DNA of 64,000 nucleotides from Atriophallophorus winterbourni. Lineage: Eukaryota > Platyhelminthes > Trematoda > Plagiorchiida > Microphallidae. The notes beneath the pieces are model-generated. The model saw only the letters and a program-made list of their open reading frames with translations, ran no database searches and was not told the DNA's origin. The stretch covers positions 16,872-80,871 of the forward strand of contig JACCGJ010001398.1 of the NCBI GenBank assembly GCA_013407085.1, given 5' to 3'. Each line of letters begins with the position of its first letter. Position 1 is the first letter of the stretch. Of the stretch, positions 11,640-23,765 are shown piece by piece. The position numbers and the translations under genes are program-made.

Positions 11640-12512
11640 TTCTGCACATGATTAGCAAGATAAGATCGGATAAGATCGTCGAGATTAGGAAACTGGCCGT
11701 AAGCAGGGTCATGAACGCAGATTCAGCTGACAACCACCACAGTCATGCCATTCGCAGTTTGGAAAATCGGATCAACAAGCCTATGGGGGATAAGAGTCCA
11801 ATGAGGAGTCGCAATGCAAATAAACTTGGTTTCTGCTGGAACCACGCGCGATTTGAAAATAGAGCACAAAAGTGTTTTAAGCTTGGCTCCTTTCAGAAAT
11901 AGGAAAGTTGAATGCCAGTTCGTGATGACGGCCGCAAAGACTGGCATTTTTCACAAAGGTCGTGTCTTTCATGTACGAGATGTTAATACAAACATGGAGC
12001 TAAGATGAGTGTGATACCACCACGGTCAAAAGGAAGAAACAAATTATTTATTATCGTGTTGAGTGCAGTTAATGGTACAACTATATGTACATAAGTTAAA
12101 AGAATCATCACCATCAATTTAGGCCATCGGAGACCTAGCAATTGGGTTTTCACTGTATCCGAAGTTTCTAATCACATAATTGTCCTAAATATATTCCAAG
12201 ACCACGGTGTAATGGTAGACCATGTGCGGCACAAACTGAGAGATAGCGTAAAGTACCTGAACATAAACGGCTCACAAACTATATGTACTTCTCCCACCAT
12301 CAAGAGCGATATACAACATTTCAGCCCACCGTACAAAAAGCTAATAGAGTCTTTCATGGATATCACATTACCTAAATACCAGATGTCAGATGTAGAGCAT
12401 GACGTCAACTACATGAAACCAATGTTTCAGTAGATCGCGGAGCTGAACCATGAGCAGAGCCAAAAGTGAATTCGAGCATATTTTGCAAAAGTGTATTGTC
12501 TTACTGACGTAC
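11640..12512 (+). pseudogene. Gypsy gag-protease-RT start, CsRn1-like (broken)
   Basis: Successive frames give a gag tail with GFCWNHARF and CFKLGSF (remnant of the C-rich motif before the protease), then FHVRDVNTNMELR, LSAVNGTT, RIITINLGHRRP and NWVFTVSEVSNHII, the flap and core of a Gypsy protease. VDHVRHKLRDSVKYLN and DITLPKYQMSDVEHDV follow, the entry to the reverse transcriptase. The DTGA active site itself falls in a damaged stretch. The CR1-A element begins directly after it, near 12.51 kb, and probably truncated it. Confidence 0.8.
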
Positions 12513-12840
12513 TGTGCAGTCGCATTTTTTTGTTGCTCTGACACTTCTGCTTATATCTTCGCCGAATCTGCTTGGAGTTTTCTCATTCCAAGAATTCTGT
12601 GCTACTTTCGATCATAGCTATCGGAATTTTATCTGTTTGGCTCTTGTCAACGGATTAGCAGCAAAGTTATCATATCGGCGTAAATTTCACAGTTTGCTCA
12701 CGCGCGCAAACTTTTTTCAATCGCTTACTATTCTACGGTTTTTGCTATCATTGCAAAGATCGCGTCGAGCTACGCACTTTGATACTTGTTTCTGTGTTCT
12801 AGCTTGTGTAGTTAACGAGTTATATTGGATTATTTGATAC

Positions 12841-13677
12841 ATGACAAAATCACGTGTTCTAAAACAGCCACCTCGGCCCGTCGAACAAAAACCCGTCACA
12901 CAGCCGAACAACCCAATTCAGGCTACTAACACGTTTGAACGCATCACGAGAACCAACATACGGATTAAAAAATCGATCGATCAAACTGTGACAGCGACAT
13001 CGGACCAACTTGACCTCATTGCCAAGTGCCTGGTCACGGCCGGCCCAGCTGATAGGACGAATCTCGACACGCAGAATTGTCCCGAAGTCACGTGCAAAGC
13101 ATGCAAACAACTCGTGAGTCCCATGGCGCGTAAAGTAATAACGTGTTTTCTGTGTATGGGTAAAATCCATGATAAATGCGACCATAATTTAGCCCCTGAC
13201 TCGATAGCATTATTAAATAATGAAATGGTTCCAGGTGCATGCTATGTCTGTGTTCGTTTCATAGCTACATCTTTGCACAAAGCCGATACTTTTGAAGCAA
13301 AATTAGAAAATAGAATGGCCGGTTTGGGGTTGGGCCTTCGACGTGTGGAAGAAATGTTGTTAAATCATGTGAGTACGCAAGTGATCACTGATGTAAACCA
13401 TCATATCAATACATCGATTTCGGAACCACCATTGAAGGAATCTAAGACTTAGTCTATTCGTGTGCCAAAAAAGCAAAAAAGCAGGGTTATTTTCGTTTCG
13501 GAATCAGCTAAAACAACCACAGAATTAGATAATTCTTACAAAGATATGCTGTTACGGTCGACCTCAGCTGTACACTCCAAAACTGCTGTAACCGACTCAC
13601 AAAGTCAAGCCACAAATGTTTTTAATTCTAAAACGCCTGACTTTTGGATACAAAAAAGAACACCCCATACACGCTGA
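12841..13677 (+). pseudogene. CR1-A ORF1, N-terminal part with PHD-like finger
   Basis: 203 codons open from ATG 12841, one TAG at 13450, then the same frame continues to 13677. Residues about 82-138 hold a C4HC3 pattern (CKAC, CFLC, HDKC, CYVC), a PHD-like zinc finger as described for ORF1 of some CR1 elements. A short helical stretch follows (KADTFEAKLENRM). ORF1 proteins bind the element RNA; the finger's exact role is unknown. One in-frame stop and a frameshift near 13.66 kb break it. Confidence 0.8.
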
Positions 13678-14413
13678 ACGTGATATGTACGAATGTCAGC
13701 GAGTCCCAAGAAAGCCTGTTTGATAGCAAACAGAAAAACGATGTCGAGAAATGGTCTGAGCTTTGTCACCTAATGAAAATTGAATATGTAAACGCAGAAA
13801 AAGTGACTTGTCTAACCCGCCTTTCAACTTCACCTCATATTGGTCAACCTCGCTTGCTCAAGGTAACACTAAAATGCGAGGCTGATATCGAGAACGTATT
13901 GCTGAATGCATACCTACTCAAGTCAGATTCCGACTCAAACTGCCGCATATATCCCGATGTACCATGGTGGGAAAGGAAGGGCAGCTTGAACCACAGGAAA
14001 CAAACGGTATCGCGAAGTATAGTTCTGCTTGGTGTACCAGAAAATACTTCTAGAGCATCGAATCAGGAAACCGTATAGCACGACGTCAAACAATGGCGCT
14101 ACATTGCGTGTTCTCTCGATGTTTCTAATGCCGTTGTTGTGGACACTTTTTGAGTTTCTTTTTCGCAAAATATAAGGGGGATGGACCGAAACTTCTGAAG
14201 ATTACGTTCTTAACCAGCGCTATGGCTGAAATAGTAAGGTCGGAATGGACAAAAGGGAAACGAACACTACCCAAGAATGTTAGACTTAGCCCACACAAAC
14301 CAAGTCAAACAGTCTCCCGTTTGGAGATAGCGGATAGCAGCGTTTCCATCCAAATGGAGGAAATCAATGCATCAAAAAACGTCGTAGGTCCGGTTCGAAT
14401 CGAGTCGGACTGA
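13644..14413 (+). pseudogene. CR1-A ORF1, C-terminal nucleic-acid-binding repeats
   Basis: Two related modules: first KWSELCHLMKIEYVNAEKVT, ending RIYPDVPWWERKG; then RSIVLLGVPENTS, HDVKQWRYIACSLDV, PKLLKITFLTSAMAE, ending NVRLSPHKP. The order strand-helix-strand with SIVLLGVPE fits the RRM-like domains of CR1 ORF1 proteins. A TAG at 14076 and a frame change near 14.15 kb separate the halves. Confidence 0.7.
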
Positions 14414-14589
14414 ACAATTCACACCGAAAACTAATTGTCGATTCAAGCCGTCGGCGAGCAATAAGACGCACACATGTTTTACCATCCAAAGAAGCCGGAC
14501 CAATAACTTCGGTTTATACCCCGTCATTACTCGGTGATGTAATTTACCCACCATCTCTGACGCGTACTCAAATTACCTGCTCAAATGAA

Positions 14590-15405
14590 CCGTCTTTGCT
14601 GTCAACATTGACTGTCAAATGTTTATATACGAATGCTTAATGCTTGACAAACAAACTACACGAATTGACTGAACTAACTACCACACACTCGCCAGACGTG
14701 ATTGCTGTAACGGAGACATGGTTTCATCCAAATTTAACAGACAATGAGGTTGTCATTAAAGGAATGTCTCTACTTCGTCGCGATCGCCTGACTCGAGGAG
14801 GTGGTGTTGCGCTTTACCACATTCGGAGACTGCTCTGCCAAGAGATCACTGATGACGATTCACAACTGCAAGACACATTATGGTGTTCGCTGAATGTAAC
14901 AACAGGGAAAAAATGCATAGTGGGTGTGATTTACCGTTCGCCCTCAGCCGACGAAGCCTACAATTCAGCATTTTTTGCAAATATACGCTTAGCGGCTAAC
15001 AGATACCGCGGCAGACTTCTACTGATCGGAGACTTTAATCTGCCGAACTTTAAGGGAAATTCAGTTCATCCAGAAAATTCCTTAAATGCTTTATTTCAAC
15101 AGTTCCTAGAAGAAATTCCACTCTACAACCATATTTTCAACAATACCCGATTTCGTGGTACTGAAAGGCCGTCTATCTTGGACCTAATACTGACAAATGA
15201 AGAGCACGTGATTGAAAGTCTCACTTATGAAGCTCCAATAGGACTCAGTAACCACTTAGTTATTACGTTTGACTATATTTGCCAGGCAATCAGAACAAGT
15301 GACATCAACAAGGTGATTAGAAAAATTGACTTTCCACAACTTAAATCTACTCTTATCAAAGCCACAGACCCTGGTCTTAAGTCCGACAACGTGCACGATC
15401 AGTGA
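14590..15405 (+). pseudogene. CR1-A ORF2, endonuclease domain
   Basis: CLYTNA then a TAA where an Arg or Gly codon would be expected, then LTNKLHELTEL, VIAVTETWFHP (catalytic Glu), RGGGVALYH, VGVIYRSPSA, LLLIGDFNLPNF, RPSILDLILTN and GLSNHLVITFDY (the S-x-H motif). This is a complete apurinic-type endonuclease apart from one stop near the start. The 253-codon frame ends at 15405 ahead of the linker. Confidence 0.88.
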
Positions 15406-15905
15406 CAGTGGATGATAACCGAACTTAAATTTGCCGTTGAAATGCACTCTCATCTTGTTCCAAAGGTGCAAAAAATGGATATACATTTAAGCTGAGAAGC
15501 CGAACACGAAAATGGTTGACCTTGCGAAATGCTGCATGGCGAGCTCATCTACATGATACCACAGTTGAGAGTTGGGAGACATTCTGTTTGCTGAGAAATA
15601 AGTTAAGCAAACTTGTTGTTGATGACAAACTGAATTATCAAAATCATTTACTCAACAAAATGGAATCCAACCCCAAAATTCTCTAACAGATCATAAATAA
15701 CCGGTCAAGGGTCAAACCAGGAGTTGCTGCTCTAAAGACACGTGATGAAACAACAACCACAGCATCGCAATCTGCAGAAGTTCTAGCCCATTTCTTCTCC
15801 ACTGTCTTCAGCTCACGAAACACCGTTACCTGTCCCTTAACTCCCGTCATCTCACCCGAAAATGTTTTACAACAACTAACTATTACCTCGGAGAGTGTCC
15901 TCCGC
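15406..15905 (+). pseudogene. CR1-A ORF2, endonuclease-RT linker
   Basis: Broken frames read FKLRSRTRKWLTLRNAAWRAH, KLSKLVVDDKLNYQNHLL, SRVKPGVAALK and EVLAHFFSTVFS. The KPG and FFSTVFS-type motifs mark the linker of CR1 ORF2. The minus-strand fragments at 2.7-3.3 kb and 24.3-24.9 kb are the same region of a related element (KPGISTIK, YYSKVLETIF). Confidence 0.75.
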
Positions 15906-15908
15906 ACA

Positions 15909-17405
15909 TTGCTAAATCTCAACACGATAGAATCTCCCGGAGCTGACGAAATTACCCCGTTGATTCTTAAAAACTGTGCTTATACTTTGTGTATGCCTTT
16001 CACATACTTGTTTAACCTCTCTTTAATCCAAAGTTTCGTTGCCTGTGGTTGGAAGAATGGCATCATTACCCCCATCCCCAAAGGAGGAAACAGTTCCGAA
16101 GTATCCAACTATCGACCAGTAACACTACTACCGGTGATCTCTAAAGAGATGGAGCGCCTCGTAGCAAACAGCGTCACAAAATATCTGAAAGACAATTGCT
16201 TGCTCACAGTCGAACAACACGGCTTCAGAAAAAGACACTCTTGCCTTTCAAACCTTCTGCTCGCCCTCGATGACTGGACACAAGCTGTAGACAAAAGTTT
16301 CACAGTACACGCCTGTTATCTTGATATGTCAAAAGTATTCGATCGTGTCAACCACAGTCTGTTGCTACAAAAGATGGAGCTATGTGGAATCAAGAGTTCA
16401 TTACTAGCCTGTTTTGAGGATTATCTCCGCGACCGTGTAATTCGAGTAAGGGTTGATGGTGCTTTGTCACGACATATTGCAGTAACGAGTGGGGTGCCGC
16501 AGGGATCAGTGCTTGGACCACTTCTTTTCCTGATGTATGTCAACGACTTGCCTAAACTTGTTCACTGTAAAATCTTGTTATTTGCGGATGACATCAAGCT
16601 GTGGACACAAGTACGTACAACTGAGGATTGCAGAGAGCTTCAGCTAGACCTCGATGCCTTACAAGACTGGTCAGTTAGAAATGAACTACCTTTCAATGTC
16701 AGAAAATGCAAGGTATTGACTGTTAGAAGACATTTCGAGTACTCCTACACCCTTGGTTCCCATATTCTTGAAAGCACTGACAAGGAGAAGGACTTGGGTG
16801 TGTGGGTGAGCAGCACTTCGATACCGTCACATAACGTCACAGCTGTCTATGAGAAGACATCAAGAGTACTGCTACTGCTAAAACGCGTGTTCGAGAGTTT
16901 CACGAAGCAAACCGTTCATCGAATAATTAATACGTACTTGAGGCCAACAATGGAGTATGCCGTTCAGGCTTGGTCACCCTGGCTACAGAAGGACATCAGC
17001 CTCTTGCAAAGAATATATCATCGGACCACCAAGCTCGTACTCGGTTTAAAGCACAAACAATACGAAGATCATATTGCAAGTCTCAATCTATTCGACTTTC
17101 GCTACCGCCGTCTTAGAGGTGATTTGATACTTATGTTCAATATACTGCATACCCCCAACCATCCCCTAAATCAACTATTCACGCGACTACCACCCAGAAC
17201 CAGCCGGAGTCACGACTATACAGTACATATTCTCGACTCTAGACTAAACTGTCGAAGGTACTTTTATTCTGTACGTATATGCTTTACCTGGAACTACCTA
17301 CCTTGTAATGTTGCACATTCACCCAACTTGGATATATTCAAATGGAATTTGGACAATTTCATGTTGACCAATCCAAACTTTGAACCCATATACTTTACAC
17401 CATAA
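15909..17405 (+). CDS. CR1-A ORF2, reverse transcriptase (498-codon open frame)
   Basis: Non-LTR reverse transcriptase, uninterrupted. Motifs in order: PGADEITPLILK, GWKNGIITPIPKGG, SNYRPVTLLPVISK, EQHGFRKRHSCLSNLL, YLDMSKVFDRVNHSL (catalytic Asp), SGVPQGSVLGPLLFL, ILLFADDIKLW (catalytic FADD pair), then the thumb with KDLGVWVSS, MEYAVQAWSP, LRGDLILMFNILH and the C-terminal FTWNYLPCNV. It copies element RNA at the nicked target. The frame is open only because mutations upstream fell elsewhere; with the breaks in ORF1 and the linker the element is unlikely to move. Confidence 0.92.
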   Translation: MLNLNTIESPGADEITPLILKNCAYTLCMPFTYLFNLSLIQSFVACGWKNGIITPIPKGGNSSEVSNYRPVTLLPVISKEMERLVANSVTKYLKDNCLLTVEQHGFRKRHSCLSNLLLALDDWTQAVDKSFTVHACYLDMSKVFDRVNHSLLLQKMELCGIKSSLLACFEDYLRDRVIRVRVDGALSRHIAVTSGVPQGSVLGPLLFLMYVNDLPKLVHCKILLFADDIKLWTQVRTTEDCRELQLDLDALQDWSVRNELPFNVRKCKVLTVRRHFEYSYTLGSHILESTDKEKDLGVWVSSTSIPSHNVTAVYEKTSRVLLLLKRVFESFTKQTVHRIINTYLRPTMEYAVQAWSPWLQKDISLLQRIYHRTTKLVLGLKHKQYEDHIASLNLFDFRYRRLRGDLILMFNILHTPNHPLNQLFTRLPPRTSRSHDYTVHILDSRLNCRRYFYSVRICFTWNYLPCNVAHSPNLDIFKWNLDNFMLTNPNFEPIYFTP

Positions 17406-17484
17406 AAGCTTTGAACTTTGAAACCAGTTTCTGTCCAATGGATTTTTACTTGATTCCTGAAAACTAGGTGAAAACTAGGTCATC

Positions 17485-17760
17485 AAAGCAAGACACGAAC
17501 GAAGGATGAACGATTTCCATAAAAGGAGCACCAATCGTATCTTAAACATATCGCGAATAAGCAACTTAACGAATGCTAACGTGCTTTCAAAGCGAGATTA
17601 CTGAGCACGTGGACCGTAACACGACAGCGAGGCCTACGGTGATTGGGTCATGTGGAGAGAAATAGAAATTAGTCGTATTCCCAAAGATATAACCAATAGT
17701 AGGAAGAAATCAGGGCGTTGTGTAATACTTTATTTGTAGGATGCTGAAGAGTATAATATG
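17485..17760 (+). pseudogene. RTE-A 3' fragment
   Basis: By eye the bases follow 52.16-52.37 kb of RTE-A: GACACGAA, TTTCCAT, CGTATCTTAAACATATCG, AACGAATGCTAACGTGCTTTCAAA, TTGGGTCATGT, ATTCCCAAAGAT. That is the IRRILNISW to RWLGH region of RTE reverse transcriptase C-termini. Heavily decayed, directly 3' of CR1-A. Confidence 0.7.
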
Positions 17761-19985
17761 CCCCCGGCCACTATTCCTGGATCACACCATAAGCATGTAA
17801 CTGACATCCTTCCTCCGATTATTAGCTGTCGCTGTGAGCGCCACCACAGATTTTACTGGCTACTTCTTGACTGGTCGAGTATACAAAGCTACTCAAATGT
17901 GCCAGTCTGGAGAAAGATTCATTATCACTTAATTGCGATCGGTCAAATGCTTGTTGGTACCCCATGCCGTAAGGTGTTGGACTACAATGGTGATAGTTTG
18001 AAGCCCACCCGAATCTGAGGATATGCACTGCTGTTGGGCTCGAGTAAGAGTGAAACTCTATTCCATTCCTTCCATTTTAGACCGTTGTGATCAACCATGT
18101 GAACATTTCGATAGGTTGGCATGGATGAGTAATCACTATTTACTTCATCATCCTGATCTTAAAATCTCCTACAAAATTTGATTTGTTGAGATGGCTTAAA
18201 TAAGCCTTGGAATACAATATTCGGAGCGTTTGCCCGAATATAAAAGACATTACCGCTTATAGCAAGTCGATGCATCAGTATCTATATTGCATGTTGTACA
18301 GTTGCGCTCATCGGTTGTAATTCAACCGATAAATCGCTTTTTATTCAAAACGGAAAAATAGGTTTCTTTGCCTCATACGTATTCCATGAATTAGTTGATC
18401 AATCAATGCTGCTCTTATTAAAATACGCGTAGAAGTTCTTCCAAACAATAACTGTATATAATTCACCAGATAAATGCACACAACGAGCAACCGATTCTAG
18501 TGTATCAGTTCGGAAATGTGAATAATGTGGAAAATCTTCATTTCCATAATCATAATGTGTGACTTAGATCCCTTCTATATTAAATTCATCTGAAGTGTGA
18601 CATCTCCAATATGATTATTCGTGCCTTCCAAGTTTAATTTTGTTTACAACATTTTCAAATTTCTGTGTTCTAATACGCTGAAGCTTACTGTCTTTACATG
18701 ATGTGAGAAAACATCCAGAATTCAGTTGTAACATGAAATTGTAGAGGATGTGAGCATCAAAAACTAATTATATTTGTTTTTATTTGACCCACTATCTCAA
18801 AGGAGAAGATAAAATTTATTTGAATTTTTATTGTTCAACCAACCAACTAGTGCAACTACATTTCACTACAACTAACTAAATTTTGCTTGCAGCGGTTGAA
18901 CAATGGTATGCGTTGAATCTAAAATGAAAGAAAATATGTGAAAATTTATTTCTCTAGAATATGAATTCGCATGTATATTGAATGGGCAACAATTGCGTTG
19001 CAACATCTGGGATGTGAAAGAACTCGAATCAATCGCACAAGATAGACGAGGTCAACGAAGTGACATTGGTTTGTGATCCCTGTCTTTTTGAATTCATAGT
19101 TTCAATGACAGTATCACTTAGATCAACATGAACTCAAATAATTTGGTTCGCAATTCACAAATAAATTAATCTTCTGTACATTATTTAAGAAGATTCGATT
19201 CTATTATAATATATACTTCTCAGACTAGTTATAAATGAATAGCTACAAAATCGAGGGAATTGTTGTGTAATTAAACTTACAAAAATATAAATATAGAGAT
19301 TAAAATTAAATCGATTATTTTGTTTCACTGGTTGCAATTTCTAGTTTGACAAAGAAGAACCCGAAGGAATATCACCAGTAATCTAATATATCGAAAACGA
19401 ATCTCAAATTTTCAGTGTTTTAGCGTGTATTTATAGACTAGCTGCATGTGAGTAGCTATTCGTTGTCAAATTGATACATTTTCGCCTTTCTTTTTATTTG
19501 GTTTGGAGACATGAATCTCAGTTCTCGATATTCAATATAGGCGGTAAGAATTTTTCAATGAATTTTCGCACATTATCTGTTTGAAACTGATCCATAAAAC
19601 GCAATTTCACGTAAGAAAGATCATCTCACTTTGACTGCCATTCGAAAAACAAAATCTTACTTGTCCGCGTGTTTACAACTTTGATCTGGCATAAAGCAAA
19701 ATTGACAGTGGGTTATCGAACATCCTACATATGAGCATTAATCAAATTGATTATATGCTATTAGATAAAAACAGCGTGTGAATTAAAACATATTGTTGAA
19801 CGGCTAAGAGCATATTCCACATTCAATAGATATTCTGCCTACAAAGTGATTACATTTGCTTGAGATCGATTGTCGTTTACTGTTTAAAACGTAAAACTTC
19901 CTTAAATAGTATAATGATTCGCACTATTCCAAAAATAACCGACGATCATCATGTGGAACACTTTCTTTCCCAAATTAAGTTAAGA
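17761..19985. other. AT-rich stretch beyond the 3' side of the micro-exon gene
   Basis: No reliable gene. 19663-19680 resembles an 18-nt minus exon (donor GTAAGA, open in the gene's phase) but its preferred AG lies 7 nt upstream and would give 25 nt and a stop. Small plus frames (17758-18018, 19860-20066) have no motifs. Confidence 0.4.
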
Positions 19986-20086
19986 CAAAATATTTCGTAT
20001 GTATTTAATCAAAAATCCTTTATAATACCAAAGCCAGACATAATGTTGAAGTGCTTCAAATTTTAACCTGTGATTGTTCGAGCATC

Positions 20087-20132
20087 TCAAAATTCCATTT
20101 GAATTTGCGATCTTTTAATCGAGCACACAGTT
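20087..20132 (-). CDS. Micro-exon gene, candidate terminal exon
   Basis: Acceptor AATTCTGGCTGATTAG. In phase it encodes I-TVCSIKRSQIQMEF and TGA. ATTAAA on the minus strand at 20004-20009, about 80 bases beyond the stop, could direct polyadenylation. The acceptor is only moderate, so another last exon is possible. Confidence 0.4.
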
Positions 20133-20226
20133 CTAATCAGCCAGAATTAGGATATAGATAGATGCTATCATTCAAACATTGCGTACTTTGAATTAATTCC
20201 GATCGACTGCTTATTAAATAAATTAC

Positions 20227-20241
20227 TTCATGCGTCTCTTG
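20227..20241 (-). other. Possible extra micro-exon, 15 nt
   Basis: Acceptor GGATCATTAAAAG and donor GTAATT are both weak, but the 15 nt are open in phase (I-KRRM) and can be included or skipped without changing the frame. Not counted in the model. Confidence 0.3.
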
Positions 20242-20474
20242 CTTTTAATGATCCAAATTACCTACTTAATTAGAAGACTTGATGATACGTCAAACTCGAG
20301 TAGTAAGCACGGATGTTTGACGCACTTTAAATCCTGAAGACGGTTTATTGATGGTTCACATATAACGAATAACTAACGAATAACTATTCACAGATTTATT
20401 CCTATTGTAAACAGAATCGTTCGATTATTATATGAGGTTCAATGTTTTCGGATCACTCGATAAATTCAACTCAC

Positions 20475-20495
20475 ATGAATTTCATGACCTGATCG
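20475..20495 (-). CDS. Micro-exon, 21 nt
   Basis: Acceptor AATTTACTACAAACAG, donor GTGAGT. Encodes Y-DQVMKF. Confidence 0.8.
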
Positions 20496-20586
20496 CTGTT
20501 TGTAGTAAATTAAATGAAGTTTATTCAGTTTTGTGTTGGAATACATGATGAATCTTGATTAGGAATGAAGTTTTTCAACAACTCAC

Positions 20587-20610
20587 TATCTCCATCTAGA
20601 ATATTCAATA
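20587..20610 (-). CDS. Micro-exon, 24 nt
   Basis: Acceptor TTACAATTTCAG, donor GTGAGT. Encodes D-IEYSRWR; frame 0 has a TGA. An inner AG would give a 9-nt version, also in phase. Confidence 0.8.
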
Positions 20611-21199
20611 CTGAAATTGTAATGAAATTAAACATTAATTGGTGAAATTCGCCAAGAGATCCATAATAGTTTTATTGACAAAACGGAGATGTCATTTACA
20701 ACGAAGCATAGTTTATGGGGTAATTTTAATAGCCACGTTTTGCTCCGCACGAATTTAGAAAAATATTTTTGCGGGAAGCGAACATATGATTGAAATCTTC
20801 TCTCTCCCGAATTATAACTTTTTACACCCAAACAGTTTCACTGGAAAACGTTGTAAGCTTTTATAAACAATAATGCACAGATGAATCATAGAGAAAATGT
20901 TTTGAATAAGATAAGACATTTTCTATCAAATCGAGTGTGGAGATCTTGAACAGATACATCTGTAGGAGATGAACCAAATGATTTAATTCAAAAACGCATT
21001 GGTCGATTGTCGATTTGACGCATCAATATTAACTCAAATATCCGACTTAATTCAAATTATTTGTTAATTTACCTTAAAAATGCTTTCAAAAGCATTTTTA
21101 TCCAATACTTGACAATATGATAAACCCAAATATGATGAAAGTTTTTTAATAATATTCAAGCAAAAGACGCATAGGATGTACTTATTTACTGCAACTTAC

Positions 21200-21214
21200 T
21201 CTTGATCTGCCGAA
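21200..21214 (-). CDS. Micro-exon, 15 nt
   Basis: Acceptor ATTATCAATTTGCAG, donor GTAAGT. Encodes I-SADQ. Confidence 0.8.
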
Positions 21215-21265
21215 CTGCAAATTGATAATACATCGAAAATTATAATATTAATATCAGATGAGTAA

Positions 21266-21268
<3 letters not shown>

Positions 21269-21310
<42 letters not shown>

Positions 21311-21440
21311 TATAAATGCATGTATGTACGAATTTACGCATGTATGTATGTATAAATGTATTCATAATGTATGTATTTATATGTGCATGTATGAATGTAT
21401 GTGTGTATATATGTATGTATGCATGTATATTTTTATACAA
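21269..21440 (+). repeat. (TA)n and ATGTATGT-type microsatellite
   Basis: A pure TA run at 21269-21304 is followed by degenerate GTAT/TGTA repeats to about 21440. It lies in an intron of the micro-exon gene. Tyr/Ile/Met-rich frames over it are not genes. Confidence 0.9.
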
Positions 21441-21684
21441 TTTTGCATATGTATGTATTCATTTAAATGCAAAATACTCAAAACATTTGCCGCTTTTAAT
21501 CCTGCTAGGCATTGATTTCTTGACTTCCAGCATCCAATCCAAATTTCTTGAAATCTTAATTAATTACCATCTTCGAGTTAGTCAGTTTTCCTGTAAATTT
21601 GGTTTGTTCATAAAAACTGTCTATTTGAACGAAAGTTGAATTACGCAGATCGAACATATATTAAATTAATGCAAGTATACTTAC

Positions 21685-21705
21685 ATCTGTTTTGTTATGA
21701 AGTTC
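21685..21705 (-). CDS. Micro-exon, 21 nt
   Basis: Acceptor AATAATCGTTTATAG, donor GTAAGT. Encodes V-NFITKQ. The intron before it is only 79 bases. Confidence 0.85.
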
Positions 21706-21784
21706 CTATAAACGATTATTGTAAATCTCACAGTTAATCACAAAATGAATTTTGTCGTTTAAACAAACAATTTCGAAAACTTAC

Positions 21785-21805
21785 ACTTCATTTGCGGCCC
21801 AAACA
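21785..21805 (-). CDS. Micro-exon, 21 nt
   Basis: Acceptor TTTTACTTAATATCAG, donor GTAAGT. Encodes L-VWAANE. Confidence 0.85.
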
Positions 21806-22560
21806 CTGATATTAAGTAAAACAGATATAAATGAATCTCAATATATAAATAACGAGAACAAGAAGCGTAGCGAAGCATTCTCAATGGGTAATATCAAAAA
21901 ATGGCTACTCCACCTGAGTGATTTCTTGTTCCACGGATTTGGATAGGTGGTTATTTGAAACGAAGTTTCAAAAGCAGATATCAAAATCAAGATTCGGAGG
22001 TTGGTACAATCGAAAAACGGTATTCTTACTCAATTTAAACAAAGGTTTTATGAAGAGCCGTTTCAAACGCATTAATAAAAGTTGGCGAGTGTAGTGGATT
22101 CGAAACGGAAACTTAATATTCGTATTGGAACATTCTGTCTGCTTTACCACCTTGCTTTCACTAAATAGATTGACACTCGAACATACTAAGGGTCTCACAT
22201 TTCTGCCGCATCATGTAGCGTTGATAGTATATTCCCAAGATCCCGGAATTTAACAGTACACTCAAAAATTAATCGCGCATATGTATATGGATTTATGTGT
22301 CATATAGGTTTCAGTAATTTATGTCAAAGACTGTTTTAATAAAAAATATACATCCATTATTAGTGATGTTAGACTGTGCCAGCTAGAGCTGCCTCTTTCT
22401 GCTGGATTGGATTATTGAAGGTGGTTTCGCGCAGACGAAAAATTTCTCAATTTAAGCATTACCTGTTCCTCCGATAAATGATATCATTCAAATATTTTTT
22501 AATTTATAAAGGTTTTATAGCTAACCGAAATCCTAATTATAATGTTATGTTGGAACTCAC

Positions 22561-22581
22561 AGCCGACTTTTTAAATTGAAC
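22561..22581 (-). CDS. Micro-exon, 21 nt
   Basis: Acceptor TATTAAATTAAAAG is pyrimidine-poor, donor GTGAGT is strong. Encodes M-FNLKSR in phase. Confidence 0.65.
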
Positions 22582-23765
22582 CTTTTAATTTAATAGCGAA
22601 AAATGCGTTAGTCAGGCAAAGTAATGCCATCGAAATACGGTAGGTATGTTTAAGTTATTATTCTGTATATATCAAACAATTACATGATACGGAATAAACT
22701 GTAACGTTTATTCACCCTGAATTTCAATGTAACAAACACGCTAAGTCGGCCTTCAATAAAGTAAAGCTCCAACGTTTTACACGTCATATATTTCGCCGAA
22801 TACATTTTCTTTATGCCTTATGTGATTCAATTTCATGCAAATGAGGATATATTCATCATCCACTTCTGTTCAGAAAGCAACACATCATTTTTGAAACAAG
22901 TCCGCTATTGATCTGTGAAAGCTTTACGTTTACATAATTCAAGTATTCAAGTTTTCAAAGATTTGAGGTAAGAATGTTCTTACTTTACAACAACACCTTC
23001 AAATATTGTGGTGATGAATTTTAGAAAAACATAGCAAGTGCGGTGAAAATTGATTCGACGAACAATACGAAAGCTTGAGATACAATGGGATCAGGTATGT
23101 CGAAGTGTCGCTATCCCTTTACACTGTTGAAAAAATTGTCATATTGGATGTCATTCGGCAGACACAATTCTATAGACAAGAATAATTTAGCGCCGTATCC
23201 TCATTTGGTTTATGTCACGTAGACCCAGACGTCTCAATCTTGCAGTGTACGGAAAATCGCGAAAAACATATGTAACTATTTTGCGCCGTGTTATACTTTA
23301 TTGAAGACAGCAATATATTCCGCCTGTCGATATACATTCTGGCAGTGAACCGTGCATTTTAGGATTCCACTTATCAATACTTAAATGTTTGTTCTCAACC
23401 CACCTCTATAACGAGTTACAGTTCAAAAGTCGATATGTACAAGACATGATTTGGCAAATATGCAGCATCTTGCGTTTCCGTGTGTTGAATGTCATATCAT
23501 TCACAGCATTTTATACGGATAAGTCCAGCCAAAACATTTGCACTTTCTCACAGTCATCTGCTGAATTCATTCGCATCAACGTTTTCACACAATCCACGAA
23601 GAGAATAAAATTTGACGACATGAGAGAGTGGTAAATAATTTATGAATAATAGAACATGAAGCGGAAATAGCACAGATTCGTGTGAAACTTAGCTGTATTC
23701 TCATTCCGAAGCACTCCATTTACTCTAACTCTTATGTGGTGATTTGACAACTAGAACCACAACCA

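Larger units (their letters stand above)
12515..17430 (+). mobile_element. CR1 family A, near full-length
   Basis: A plus-strand non-LTR retrotransposon with a ~330-bp 5' leader, ORF1 (12.84-14.41 kb), ORF2 endonuclease and reverse transcriptase (14.5-17.4 kb), and a short 3' leader ending in two CTTTGAA units. The 7-bp terminal repeat is typical of CR1-like elements. Fragments of the same or a close family lie at 1.6, 4.7, 26.8 and 37-40 kb. Only a few stops interrupt it, so it is the youngest CR1 in the window. Confidence 0.92.

Noticed and set aside
15909..17405. A functional host reverse-transcriptase gene
   Set aside because: It is the last part of a CR1 element whose ORF1, endonuclease start and linker carry stops.
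22446..22480. A 6-nt micro-exon near 22.46 kb and a 7-nt one near 22.52 kb
   Set aside because: Such short AG-x-GT patterns occur by chance in AT-rich DNA, and the 7-nt one breaks the phase.
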